From Karalla daura (taxonomy: Eukaryota; Chordata; Actinopteri; Chaetodontiformes; Leiognathidae), in contig CM055194.1 of assembly GCA_029224185.1 (NCBI GenBank), positions 22,751,174 to 22,815,173 of the forward strand: a stretch of 64,000 bases of DNA, written 5' to 3'. Below the pieces are notes generated by a model. It had not been told where the DNA came from, ran no database searches, and saw only the letters and a list, made by a program, of their open reading frames with translations. This document shows, in pieces, positions 39,723 through 53,400 of the stretch. Made by a program: the position numbers and the translations under genes. Positions within the stretch are counted from its first letter, which is position 1. Each line of letters begins with the position of its first letter.

Positions 39723-42059
39723 ACTGCCTCCCTCTCCTCTGCAGGCTTTGATCACTTCTGACCTGGCTCCAGCTCAACTCTGACACACTGGCAACCATTT
39801 CTTGGGTGGTTTGTGATTGCTCGCAGACAGACAGCAAGATATATTGAGTACTGATGTGAGAGCCTCTCAATCCAACGCGCCACAATGAATATCGCAACAA
39901 GATTTTCTGGAATTGTTCAGAGTATTTTTTTACTACAATCTATCTTCCAGGCATAAATACTACGCAGTCGAGTAGTGTGTGCTGTTTATGCATGTGTGCG
40001 TGCATTTCATGAGTGATTGTCTGGAGGGAATAGAACAAGATGTGCACAGAGATTCCCAAATTCGATTCAGGAGATTTGTAAATCCTGTGCAAATTACTGT
40101 TGCCTCTTTCTTTTCTCCCCGCCGTGCTCCTCTTTGAAACTCGTCTTCTGAGGCAATCACTCCCAGATGGAGAATATTAGATGTAATCACTTCCATTTGC
40201 CGGCTCCTTTACTCTCGCTGCGAGGTGACATGCCGTCTCCCTCTGACATCTCCTCACAATGGACAATTACAGAGCACTCATCAATCACTTTCGGTGAAGG
40301 ACTTTGACACGCAAAGTCTGGTAGAAATCAACTCATTTGATAACCAAGAGAACTCTGCTTATGTGTGTGATAGGTTCATATTCTCTCTGCCACATGTGAG
40401 CGCCCCTGTCAGTGCTTTTCTGCGTGGCGTCTCAGAGCTGTCAAGTGCCCTCAGTGCAACTTTCATAAGCCCCGTACTTACAGTGTAAAGCACATACATA
40501 CTGGAAAAGCTGATACAAACACTGTGTCAAAAGTCCTGGCTCAGCTCTAAAGATAACACTGCATTCACAGCCATATGGAAAAGCTGCAAATCGCACATGA
40601 GGGAGACTGACATGTGGAATTAAAGGTGTCCACCTCGCTGCCTTCAGACCTTATATATTTTTTCTCCATCTAGCTACATGTCACAACCTCTTCTTCCATC
40701 TTCATCTCGAGTATATTTCTCTCTATCCCTCTCCCCCTCTGCCCAAACGCCAGCGGCCCACCTCTCCCATCCGCCCTCACCTCCTGCCATCCCTCTCTCT
40801 CTCTCTCTCTCTCCCTCACTTCCCTCTATCCTTCATTCTCCGAGACAGACAATAAAGCAAGCTTTTCCATGGCTGACCTGCGATTCACCCCAGCCTCCAC
40901 ACCATCCCAAACCACAGACAGAGGGTGAGTTACAGCCCCAGATCCACTGTGGTGCAGAACGCTTCAGGATCCCCAGCCAGATTGGGGTCCCACAGGGTTT
41001 TCGGCCCCTGTGGCCAGTCTGCTCTGCTCGGCGCTGACGGGGTCACACAGACGCCAGACGTGTACACACTGCTCATATCAGGGTCCTGTGGAAGGAAATT
41101 CCTATGGATTCTGGAGAAATAAAGGGTTCGAAGAATGTTGAAATGAGGGAAAGAGGAAATCCTGTTTGCTGAGAGAAAGAGAGAGAGAGACCTGCAATTG
41201 CACTTAGGCTGGACTCTGCGCCTGCACATGTGTCCATGCTTTAGAGAGAGGCAGAGCGAATTTTGACATTCATCTAATTCTAGGCACGTGCTCCTTTCTG
41301 CTTTTCTCACGACCCTCATTTGACACAGCCACATCACTGACCTTTGGATCTGTCATTTGGCAGCCAGAAATTATAGTTCATGCGAATCAGATGTTACAGA
41401 GAGGAAACTGAGTGTTCCTCCGCTGCCGAGCAGCTAGGCCAGAGAAGGAGCACCTGTTTCCAAATAAATCTTGAGATAAAAATGATATACTGTGGCTCGA
41501 TCATGTGTCTGGAAATGTGGAAATCTGATTCCTTGCACATATATACGTTTTTCTTTTTTTTTTTCCACCACTCCCACGTGAATTCTTCATCCATTGCCAC
41601 AAGTTGTACGTTCCCCTTTTAACACTCCCCTTATCTTCAGTAAATCCCAGAACTCTGGACTTAAAGCTGAGGCTGGAGTCACATGTTTCTTCAGCCGCCT
41701 TCATCCCACAGAGGCTGCAGAGCATTTTGACCCAGGGTCAAAAGGTTTGAGGTGGACGCCCAGCTGGCCCTCGCTGGTGGAACCATGAACCGTGTCAGGT
41801 CATGTCAGCTTTCTGCTCAGCTCTCCTTCCTTCAGTGTAAATACAGGCAGTCTGGCTTGGTTCCACACCAGCAGCACCTCTCACCCTCCTCTGTAGGGCC
41901 AAAGGATGCTTGTCTGGAACATAATAGGCTAATTAATATCCTTGCTAAACAGCTGCCACTGTGGCCCTTTGATAATGAATTAATCAGATTACAAGAGATC
42001 GTGGTATATGCCAAAATCTTTAGCACAAGTTGAGTAAAATTAACATATAACATGATAGA

Positions 42060-42440
42060 ACCAGGGGGGCAGGGTGGGCCACAGAATACCACTGTTGTCT
42101 CACAGTAAGACCATGTTCTCCTTGTGTATGCAAAGGGTTTTTTGGATTATTACCACGGTCCAAAAACATCCAATAGAGACTTTGAACAATAGTGTTGTGT
42201 TTTTTTCCAGCTACATGGAAACAGAGATGGGGGTGTTTTCTGTATTGTCATGTATTACTATGTAGATAGGCAAAATACGAAAAACATTTTGCATTTTCAC
42301 CAGAAAACATTGTGTAAATGGCCCCTCTCGGTCTGAGAGTGACAGTGAATGTTGTGTTGCCTATGATGGACTGGTGACCTGTCCACTGTGTTTGAGACAG
42401 ACCCCCACGACACTGTTGGGATGAATGACACAATGATAGG
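42060..42440 (+). mobile_element. SINE-like repeat interrupted by another insertion
   Basis: The left half (42075-42190) has 'gttgtctcacagtaagacca', 'atgttctccttgtgtatg' and 'ggtccaaaaacatcc'. The right half (42330-42400) has 'gagtgacagtgaatgttgtg' and 'gatggactggtgacctgtcc'. The roughly 140 bp between (42190-42330) is foreign to the repeat. Confidence 0.5.
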
Positions 42441-45400
42441 AACTCAGTCAAATCAGCTATACAGCGATATCATGTGGAGGTTTCCCACCATTGGACAGCA
42501 AAAGATGATGTCTATAAAAGACCAAAACAGGCCACGGGACTGAAACCCCTGAGTGCCTTGAATAATGCAACTGCTCTTATTATTTGTTCTCGGTTAAACT
42601 TTTTTATTTCTAAGTGGATGAGTGTGTTGTGTCTGAGCTACAAACACAGGTTTCAACGTAAAAGCAGTTTTACCTTTAGATACAACATAGAACTATTCAG
42701 CATGGATCGGCGGAGCTGGAGATGATACCATGGTTTTCTCTTCCTTAACGGACGCTATCATTACCCAGAAGGCAGTTCAGGGTTGCATGTGTTTATTAAG
42801 TGTGCGATTCAGGTAGCAGCTAATGTAGCACAGAACTGCAGGGGTTACAGAGATCTTGTCCTTCTAGATTTTTTCCATTCACAAACTAACCCACTTAAAG
42901 ATAACTCACTTCACTTGAGACGATTTATCAGATTCCTGCAGCTTCCTCTGGAGCCACGTAAGGCTTTAGATTTTCCTCTTGGACAGTAGCACTTTCCATG
43001 ACCTGTAAAAAAACTAAATATGCATAGCTGTCGAACTGCATCATCATAGATCTGGATCTATTAAGCATTGTTGCATGATTACCAAAACATAATGCAAGTA
43101 TCATTTTATATCCTCACAAACAGCAGCTTCAGCTGAGAGCTTGGGCCCAAAGTGAAGAGCAAGTCGAGACCTGGGCCAGAGAGGTCATAAATTGCAGGGG
43201 CAGGCCCAGTTTGAGCAGGGAATTGAGTGCAGGCAGAAGCTCCCTTGAAGAGTCTAGTGGTCTCTGTTTGTCCCAGAGTTTAACCCTTTCACCTCTTCTC
43301 ATTGGCCACTCTTTTATGCTGTAGGCTGATTTATTGAGGTTCGTGAGGGAGAAAAACAAGCACAGCACAGCCATCAGCCTCGTCTGTGATAAATGACTGG
43401 AGCTGCTATCTTCATCTCAAGTGCGACCTACAGTTCCAGTGGGTGAGAAAGGGTTTGAGTGCGCTCTCAGATATGTGTGTGTCTACTTGTGTGTAAACTG
43501 GAGTCATGTTTGCATTTTTTTCAGCCAATGTACTGATGACAGAGGTAGAAAAATTAGCAAACGCAGCCCTGTGCACCTGAAACTTCAAAGCGAGTGCAGA
43601 AGGGGACAAAAGCATTATCTACACACCATGCAAATATTTTGATTGAAATCTTTTCTTTAACAACTAATTCATGGTTGTCTTCCTTTCTCTGCCTCCCCAG
43701 GGTACCCACCCCTCCACTCCACCTCAGCCCCCCCCACCCCTCTCCCTACCACCACCACCATCCCTGGCCCTGCCCCAGGCTGCCCCGATGCAACACAGCC
43801 CCTCTTCTCCCCAAATGAAATTCTTTGGAAAGTCATTTTATATCACCCTTTGACTGTGCATTGAACTGTAAAACCACCCCATTGGAAACAAAATAAAAGG
43901 ATAGGAGAGGGAGAGAAGGGGGGATGGGGCAAGGAGGAGAATTATAATTCTTTGCAGGCCTTTGGTATTAACCCAAACACCAGAGCTGTCAGCAGTTCAG
44001 AGAGGGAGGTGCGAGGGGCAAACATTCAGTGTTAATTGGCACTTTGTAAGCTCTGAGCCTTCCTTTTGTGAGGGAAGTGGAAGAGAGAGTGAGTGAGCAA
44101 GAGGGGGGGAAGTGGTGGGGGGAGGAGTGGTCAGCAGAGGGGGGTGAGGGAGGGAGAGGGAGAGAGAGACAGAGAGAAACAGAGAGAGAGAGTGAGAGAG
44201 AGAGACAGCTCTTGTTCTTGTAGGTTTGTTGGGCCTTGTTGAGGGTGTTTACGGTTCACTTCTTATCCTTTGTTAATTGGGCTTTCTCTCCCTCAATGAA
44301 AAAAAAAGAAGAATTCATGTAACCCCCAGCCTGCCACCCATGCTCCCTGTGACTCTCCCCACTGGCCCGATCAGCAAGAGAGGGATAAATGACAAGAACA
44401 TAACGAAAGGATTGTCCCGCGGACATCATTAAACTTGTACATACACTCAAATATCCGCCCATCACTCACATATCCGCCTGCTTTAGATGCAGCTGAAGCT
44501 GCTTTGGGGCTGTGTTACTTTGTACTTTTGGTTAGGGAAAGTAATTCGTTTTTGAGACATCTGTCGCATCGTTACCAAGATCAATACTATCCTGAAAAAC
44601 CTGTAATATGCAATCTGACTCACTGTCTCTCCCACATTTGTATATGTGCACTACAATCCAAAGTGTCTGCCTTTGTGTTGTGAATTGTTCCCTTTTGGAA
44701 GGAAAACTTTGCACTGAACCAAATTTTGAAAATTACATGGTATTTATTACATGATATTTATGTGGCACATAGCATAAATGGTTATATCATTTATATGGGA
44801 TTTCTTGAATGCAAATCCTTATTATTTGAATTGTTTAATTAATTAAAAGTTGAAAAATCCTCTTAATTGGGTTCCAAACATTCTTCCTTGTTTCTATTCT
44901 GTAGGTAACTAATTGCACAAAGAGTAAATCAGCCGCAACCTTTTCAACTTTTTTTTGGGAGCTGAAAATATGTTTCTTCAATCAGGTGTAAGCATTAACA
45001 TTCTCACCTCTCACCCTCATGTACACACTCCGATGCCCCCTGTGTTAGTGGTGATACAGAGGCACAGGATGTGAAAACACCCCCATCCCTCTGCTTTGTG
45101 GATCGTCTGCTTCCGCCAGCGTGTTTGCGGTTATCTCAAATAATTAAAGAGGAAGAGATTGGCAGACGGAGAGAGAGAGAGATAGAGAGAGAGGGAGAGA
45201 GAGAGGGAGAGAGAGGGAGAGATAGGAGGGCACCTGTCTCTGAAAGGGAGAGGGGAAGTGGGGGTGTTGTTGGCATGAGGCTGGTGTGCTCTGCTCCGCA
45301 GCACCTCTGGCCTCTTTCTGTCTCTCCCTCTCTCTCCCACAGACTGATGTAAATAATAATAGTGCCAGGACTGAAAGGACACAGGTGTCAACCATTGTGC

Positions 45401-46037
45401 CGCTCTGAATGGACCTGGGGGAAGGAGGTCAGGGGTCACAGGGCCACCTCAGCCACCTCTCACACCCACAGTTTTTATTCACACTGACGCTCCCTTTCAT
45501 AGGTTTTCATCTCGCCCGCAACAACCCCCCCCCCCCCCTTACCCTCGCTCACTCTCTCCTTTTGTTATCATAGCTCAATGTTTTGTGAAAACTTTTCAGA
45601 GGTCATGCACAAGCTCAGTGTTCGGGAAGATTAACATTCTTTTCAAAATGAATCGGCTCACGCAGCTTTGCAGATCAATGACCGCTCGCACCTTTAGGAG
45701 CCGGTGAATAAAAGAAGTTTGATTTTAGATATCATGCAGAACACATTCGATTTATCAACTATCTATGGGATAATACAGTGGCTTTGATCCCTGTCTCACT
45801 CTGTACATGAACTCTGTTTGATCAATGCTTCAGTTTATTTAATTAATTACTTCTTTTATTTCTATTTTTTTGTTTTTTTACTTTACTTTGCTCTGTTTGG
45901 TATGGTGGAGATGAGGGACAAGGAATAGAAATGTAAAACTGTTTGCCTTGGTTGTTTGTATGTGTCTGCGTTTGCAGCCACGTTAAATTAAAACTAAACT
46001 AACATTATTACTGTCACTCACAGTCACACTCAAACTA

Positions 46038-46385
46038 ATGGGCAACTTAAGTCTGCAAGTGACTGAAACACCGCGTGAAGGGAACATAAAAACTCTGCTC
46101 AGAATGGCCGGGACTGGGATACAAACCTTCGACTTTGCTAAGAAATCAGCACAAATGAGGCCCCTTTTCCAGCAGCACCATTCCAGTGCTGTTCTCTGTG
46201 AGTTCAGTTCTGTTTCCACTGACAAAGAACTGGCTATTGCCCTGAAAAACTGGTTCCAGAGTAGGGCCTCTTGTTTGCTGGGCCAGGAATTAGAACCAGC
46301 TCCATCAGAGGCTTGGGGTGGGGTTACGTCAGAGGGTGGGGGCGGAGTTATTGAGACCAGTGAAAACAGCAAATCTTTCTTGTAA
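46038..46385. repeat. Possible MITE-like dispersed repeat
   Basis: The stretch 'cccttttccagcagcaccat ... ggaattagaaccagctcc ... ggttacgtcagagggtgggg' resembles a short non-autonomous element seen in fish genomes, including a partial internal inverted relationship between its GAACTGG and CCAGTTC-like words. Identification is from memory of the motif style only. Confidence 0.3.
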
Positions 46386-48944
46386 TGCAAGACAATCAGC
46401 AGAGGCAATAATGTGGCAGCTAAAGAAGCTAAAGAAAGACTATATGGACTTAAAACGTGCAGCAGTTGAAACGGCATTGGGTGACCAATGAGAAATCTAC
46501 ATTTTGATGTCCTTGATAGTTTTTAAGAAAATCATCTTAGGTTCACTTCTTTTCTTTTTCAGGCAGATAGGAGATTTGATAAGAGATTTGATTGCAAATA
46601 AATGGATCTGACTTTCAATGACATTTTGATTGACAGGACATTTATCAACATGCTTTACTTTAAACAATGCAATTGATGAAGCATAATATGTAATAAAAGA
46701 CAGTGTACATCACATTAATCCCAGTGTCTCTCTATAGGGCTGCTCTAACATAATCTCATGTTTGCCCAACGTGCTTTTCATTTCTCCACCTTCACACTGA
46801 CTCTCCAGTCTCACTAGTTGGCTCCCAAGCTATGTGGTGATAAATGTCAAGACACACACACATAATAGTGCAGAGACTGGCAAACATGCATGACACGATG
46901 CATGCGGGTGTACGTCAAGGCCACTCTCTCTTTTCCCCGACGGCCAAAGCATCTGATGGACGATGCCGGACTGAGATTTGTGGAGCTGTGTCCTCTGTGC
47001 TCATAGAAGCAGGACAAGGAAGAATCATAAACTGGGACTATAGTGCATGATGGTTGAGGTGCTACGGCCATGGACAGGTGACTATTTATGGTCTGTATCA
47101 CGTCATTTCTGCTGTTTCAGCAAACAGCGTGTGCAAATACAGTATAAAACCGAGGACACGCTGTTTGACGTCTGGAAAAAAGATTAGAGACTTTTTAAAT
47201 AGTAATTTTACTACTGCGCCGCATACATAAAGCGTCTTACATTATCTATTGACACAGAGATGAGCTAATACGCTGCACGGAGGCTATTAAATTCAGGATT
47301 CAAACCCCATTATAAACATCTGTAAGTAACGGTCCAATTGGCCAATCAGGCTGCCCCCTTTCAAGTTTAATGTGTAGTCAGTAAAGCAGCCAGCGTCGGC
47401 TTTGGTCTTGGCCTTGGCTGTGTGTGTGCAGGCATAATTAAAATGTTTGATCTTGATATAGAGCCCAGTCGAGAACCTTGGGGAGACCCTCGGTGATTCT
47501 GAACCAACAGGATGGCGATTATGTAAGTGTAGTTTAATTTGCAGCATGCACAGCAGTGCATAATAACCGACAGATACACAATGAATACATACAAGGATGC
47601 GTAGAGGTTTAAGGGCTTGATATCGTGCTTTGTGAGCATGTGTGCGTGAGAGAGAGAGACAGCATGTGTTGTGTGTTGTGGGTGGATGCTTCACAGTCTA
47701 TAAGATCCATGCTTGGTGGAGATGGAGATGCTGGAGAAGGGTGAGAGGATTTATTACCTAGCATTAAGAACACTAATCTGTTGCAGGTGTTTCTGGCAGT
47801 TCTCCCAGGCCATGCCTGCTCTCATCCCCGGGAGGCCCCTCCATATTTGTGTGAGTGTGTGTGTGACAGAGAAAGAGACAAGAGAGAGAGGAAAAGAAGA
47901 GAGGTATTTTTTCCCTCTCTCTCTTCATGGCTTCTGCAGGCAGATTATACCGTCTCCACAATCCTCTCAAATCATGTCAAGAGCAGTCTGTATTAAGATA
48001 AGGACCAGGAGAACATGTATTCCAATGATGCTGTGCCATCAGTCACAGAAACCAAAAAAATCTCAAGGAAACAGCTTTTATATCGCAGATTTAAGGCCCG
48101 TCCCAGCTCTGGAAGAGTCAATATAAAGTGCCCCTTCTTTTGTCTCTAAACTTTTTATCATTTTTAGCATTTATCAATGACAACTCACAACGGGTATACA
48201 GTAGAAAACCTCTCAATCAGCAGGGTACAAGCTCTCGGAGGTGTTACAATAAAGGCAGACCACCAGGATGGATTGAGTCCACAGCGTCCTGGGAAGCCTG
48301 CGGTGCCTTTGGAGGGTGGTGGGGGGTGATGAACAAAGGGACAAAGGACCCCACCAAGAAAGTCCTGCTCTGTAGGAAGTCTGCAACGCCTACTGTGGCC
48401 CGCTTTGCAAGGAGGCAGCTAAATGAAACAGAGAAGAATGGAGGAGTGGAGAGGGATAGCCAGGGGTGGAGAGCAGTGAGCATGGGAACAGGGACCGAGA
48501 GTCTTCATACAGTGACAGAGATTCAAGCCTGGTCAGATGTTTCCATGTGTGGATACAACGGGACTCAGCTCTTTTCCAGAACACATTTTCAATGTTTGAG
48601 ATAAAACTATGATTCTGCTACATCACCATTAAATGCGTCATGCTTTGCTGTGGAGGATTCTTCCTCTTCGTCATTACAGAGGATGATCTTTCACTGTAAA
48701 CAAACCTCACTCCACTGCTTTGGCACTACTGCCCCCATGTGGACATTGTTAAAAAAAACCTTCAGGTTGCAGGGTATTGAACCTGATTCTTGCCTGTGTT
48801 TGACTGGATGTTTGACAAAAATGCAGTACAGTACCTTGTTTGTCATACAGCCTACCTCACTATCCAGTTTCCATGTAAATAGTTCCAGCACATTTGATTC
48901 TTTATCTTATTTTTGTTTCTACTTTTCAAGATCTAGCGCTTGAC

Positions 48945-49085
48945 TTGGTGCTAGATGTGCAAATTTGCACCCTGCAGTTATACTGTCAGCCTACTCTTGC
49001 TTTTTTTGTATTCATTACTTTCTATTCTTACTTGCCTTAAATTGTCACCTGGAGACATATAAGTTCTTTGAACTGAATTGAATTT
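48945..49085 (+). repeat. Possible LINE 3' tail remnant
   Basis: 'aaatttgcaccctgcagtta' to 'ttgaactgaattgaatttg' has the form of fish LINE 3' ends with a degenerate AATTGAATT tail. Weak. Confidence 0.3.
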
Positions 49086-49199
49086 GTATAGGATGCCACC
49101 ACAAGTGATGCAACATGCATTAGGTGAAAAAACTTAGTAAACAAAGGAAGTTAAGATTAAAAAGAAATATGCTAAAGGAGGTAGAAGAAAAACAATGCA

Positions 49200-49360
49200 A
49201 TAAATGGATTCATTCATTCATTCATTTTCTTAACTCTCCTTATTGCATAGCTGTCTTTTTCTCTCTCTCTCTCTCACATACACATACACACATACACACA
49301 CTCACTGTTACCAGAGGCAATTTGGAGTCTCAAATCGTTATAATCACATTCACGTTGTGA
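49200..49360 (-). mobile_element. Truncated SINE-like repeat, reverse orientation
   Basis: Starts with ATTCATTCATTCATT (reverse of the GGATGGA/AATGAATG tail) and ends near 'ggcaatttggagtctcaaat', the reverse of the 'gactctaaattgcc' phrase. A CT run and a CACATA microsatellite interrupt it at 49260-49302. Confidence 0.4.
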
Positions 49361-50027
49361 GTCACTTAAAACTGCAATGCCTTAGTACTCAGTAGTTGCA
49401 GGATTAATTGTATTTCTGTGCACTCTATTATTCATTCTTTGACCTAATGTGCTCTAGACTTTCTGGTTTTATCACAACATTTCAGGTTCATTTCCAACCA
49501 AGTGGCCCCATATGTGTGGTGAGAACACTGGTTAAAAAGACAACTTCAGGAGGAATTTGAATGAGTTTTTCATATGGATGAGTCGTTAAAGGCAGGGTAG
49601 GGGGGCTGTTTCCCTTTAATGACCTTCACTTGGATGTTTTCTCTGAATACATCCTGTTACCACCTCCTTTCTTTTTCTGCACTCACTTTCCTGCTATATC
49701 TCAGCTACTTATAGGCTAAATTTTAAAAACACATCAGGAGAGTATATGAGGGATAAAATGTGATTCCAGATGAAAAATGTCCTTTTATTTTTTTTGTTCT
49801 TTTATCAAATCTTTCATGTTCACTACAGAGTCACAGAAATGCCAGCGAGTCAATGTTCGAACCACCTTTGTTGAACGCTGATTGAAGATGAGGAAGAGGC
49901 GACCTCTGCTCTTTGGAGTCGTCCTTTTCCCAACTCTTCTCCCAAGTGGTAAGTTCCCACACTGTGTCCCACCCTGTGTGTTATCTCCCGAGTGGTAAAC
50001 CAGGTGAATTGTTGTTTAATTTACTTA

Positions 50028-50033
50028 TTTATT
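50028..50033 (-). terminator. Candidate polyadenylation signal of hsd11b1l
   Basis: AATAAA on the minus strand about 390 bp after the stop codon, followed on that strand by GT-rich sequence near 49950-49985. Confidence 0.5.
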
Positions 50034-50417
50034 CTGAGTTAGCTTCTGGACCACTCAGGCCACATAGTGTAGATAGGATCTAAAGCCCTTTTCATTTTCT
50101 CTGAGGTAGGCCAAATGAAGCAAACCCAAAGCCATAAGCTTTTCTCCCCTGTGGCCTTCTTTTTTATAACTCAACCTCTCCCAAGAGCAAGATGAGGAAA
50201 GGAGGATAGGGTTCGGTTTGCTATGTGAAGCAACTTGATCCACTTGGCTGTAGGAGAAAAATGTGACAGGAAGGTTAAGACTAGGGCAAAACATCTAATG
50301 TAAAGGTACAATCTGCGTGATGGGATATATCAGTTATCAGTTCCCATTGCATCATCATGCCCACTATTTATCAACACCTGACACAGACAAAAACCTGATG
50401 AAAACAGTTGGCACAGG

Positions 50418-53400
50418 TTAAGTGCTTCCTGGGATGTAATTGTAGATGTTCTGGACAAAGTAGTCTGTGAAGAAGGGGCACCAGTCTTTGCTAATTGCCG
50501 CAATGTAGGTGAACCAGGGGTAGTAGAGGTCCTGTTGCCTCGTGGCTCCTGTGATGATGATGTTCAAGGCTGCGTCTGAAGCGGGGTAGGCTGGTATGTC
50601 GACAACGCCTCTGGAGAAACAATATTATATTAGTAGAAATATCAAAAGTGATTTGTTTGTAATAGCTCTTTGGTTAATAACTTAACTAACCTGACTTTCT
50701 CCATGGCTGAATCAGTGTCAATGAGCCCCAGTGTGCATATGGAGATGGACACGTTGCTCTTCTTCATAGCCAGTTCGTGGTGAATGGCCCCAAAGAAACC
50801 ATTCAAGGCAAATTTGGTTGAAGTATAAGGTGCCACGAAGGGATTGGACATTTTACCTGTAAAGCATTGGAGTGAAGTTCTCCTTTATGAATTCACACTC
50901 TAATTTATGACAGCTTTGGCATTTCATTTTCATCCTTTTACAACACAGTCTAACTACAAAACCGATTCAGCATCACTTTTCAAGAGCAATTTAATCATAT
51001 TACATCATCTTCTTTGTTAGTTCTACATCAGGCCTTTGAGAGTTCAATCAGTTTCTTTCTGATCAGTACTTGGACATGTGCAAAAAACTACTTCATAACA
51101 TGATGAGAGAAAAAAATGTGCAAATGAGGAAACTTCAAGACTACATTTTATATTCATGGCGTGAAAAAGTGGTGTGATTGAAAACCAATGTATAAATGCT
51201 TGTTTCCTCATTTTCTGCCTATATGTGCTTTACAATTCTGAGTCATACCGACCTAAAAGTGATGAGACAATCACCAGAGACCCTTTGCTTTGCTCAAGGG
51301 ACGGCAGAGCTTTCCAAGCCATCTGAATATAGCTGAATACATTGACCTTTGGAAAGAACAAACACAAGCACAGTTACCTGTGTGGCAATTTACATAGATT
51401 AACATTAATTTCCTGTAGACTTATTCAACCGTAATAATAACCACTGAAAAGCCCAATATTTACTTTAAATACACACACACATACACAGACATACTCAGAA
51501 AGTATGTGTGCAGTACCTGCATAAGCCACCTGACATGTGCCACATCCCCCTCCCACATCCTGTAGGGGCTTGGGCCAATGTGGTTCAAGACCAGGTAATC
51601 CAACCCACCAAGCTTTTCCAGAGCAAATTCTACAACCTTCTCTGGGTCTGACTCATCGCTCATGTCCGCTGCGATGTACAGAGCTTTCTGGGCACCCAAA
51701 CCCAGGCACTTCTCTGCCACCTGCAAAGCAAAGATCAGAAAGGTGGCGGATTGTCCGGTGTTGCTGCAGAAACTCTGATTTGAGCATTAAGGCCATTTAC
51801 GTGTTGTCAAGTCCACTCACCTGCTGTAACACTTTCTCCCTCCTGGCTGTAATTACTATCTGGGCTCCAAAGCGGGCGTAGTGATACGCCATTTGTTCAC
51901 CAATACCTGTGCTGGCCCCCGTCACCACTACCCTGGCGCCTCTAAGAGACTCTGGCAGAGGCGTAAAACACACAAAAACATAAATATATCCATACAGTAT
52001 GTTCCTTTGGTTGATGATGATACAGTGCAAGTATGATAAAGCTTACACCTGAAAATGATGACAATTCACTGTTATCGCAGCTCAGTGAATAATCCCGTAA
52101 TCCCTGTTTTATCTCAAACCATTCAGCGCTGAGTTCTAAACAGATAAGACATTCAAAGTTCTCACTGTTCTTTCAGTAAGACCTCTGACCCCAAGGTGGG
52201 AATGGCTGATATATCTAGTCTCTCTCCCCGATTTTTGCACTGCACTGTCACTCCAGAAACTTTTCAGAAGTTTCAGAAGTTAATCAGTTAACTGATGCCA
52301 TATTTTGTGACCTGAGGATGAAGCTAAGATCAGCCAAATATGCAATAAATCATTACCATGTTATTTCCACACAAAGATGACTGTGTTTAAAGGCAGACAA
52401 CATGCAAATAATTTCATTTACTCAATAAATGTAAAACATGGTTGTATAAAATATTCTCATCTATCTATCAGCTCTGGTGTGACTGATCATAATGTGGCAC
52501 AACTGTAGTGGAACACTATACACTATCAGCTCTCTTCTATTGACTCCCACCAAATCATTTCATTAGTGGTGGAAACTGGGCTGCACACTGCCTCCTCACA
52601 TCATCGACAAATGCTGCTCTGTAAGGCTTTAGTCAAATGCAGAAAGCATGTCAGATTATCACCAATTACCAGCTCTATTTGTGCATATCTCTCCCAAATT
52701 TTCCCCCAGGGAAATATTACATTTTCCTCATCATCGTTAGGCACAGGGGCCTGTCAGCCTCACTGGTGATGAGTTTACACAGCCCGTATGGACTGTACCG
52801 TCTGATGCTGCAACAAGGACTCATGGGATAATGGGTGAGATTATACAGCAAGCTATAAAGACCAGGAATCAAAGATTCATTTAAAGATCTTGGATTTTGG
52901 TGTGGACACAATCTGACATATTTTTTGCCTGCAAATGAAAACATGTCGAGGTGAAAGAGCAACATTCCTTCTCTTGCTCTTGTCAGCTTTCACAAAGAAC
53001 AAAGCTCAGCAGTAGCAGTGATAACATTGCAGTGAGTTGGGATGAGTCTACAGCTATGTGTCAAATATATCTCTATGAACTCAAAGAACCCTGTACCTTG
53101 TACCATCAACACTACAGTCACACCCTGTATGATGATTTTCTCCTTTGTGGTGTTAATGTCTGTTTATCACTGTCATTGCTGACACGCCCATTGCAGAGTA
53201 GCTCAAATTAGTTACTATTAATTAACAACACTTGCAATTGTATGATCACCATATCTATACTATCACTGTTTATCACTTTCTTGAATGAGTCATCTCCAAA
53301 TTACCGTGTGTATCAATTAGCCAAAGTAATAAAACAATGCTGTATGAATGTAGAAGAAACACGCATTTCAATGTAGTTGTAGTAACAATGAAATAATGCA

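Larger units (their letters stand above)
35613..42059. other. Gene desert with GC-rich island and microsatellites
   Basis: Holds an (ATG)n run at 36282-36304, (CAA)n at 39430-39454 and (TC)n at 39663-39722 and 40793-40814. A G-rich stretch at 38455-38600 is followed by a CCAAT box in 'gaccaatcagag' at 38631-38642. No coding exon is supported. Confidence 0.45.
42441..49199. other. Gene desert, right part
   Basis: Contains purine tracts at 44088-44206 and 45168-45225, a poly-C run at 45521-45538 and a possible MITE-like piece at 46038-46385. No supported exon; one proline-rich open stretch at 43701-43850 is discussed among the findings. Confidence 0.45.

Noticed and set aside
48128..48604. 158-codon plus-strand open frame in the desert
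   Set aside because: No recognisable motif, and an overlapping minus-strand frame of similar quality suggests chance.
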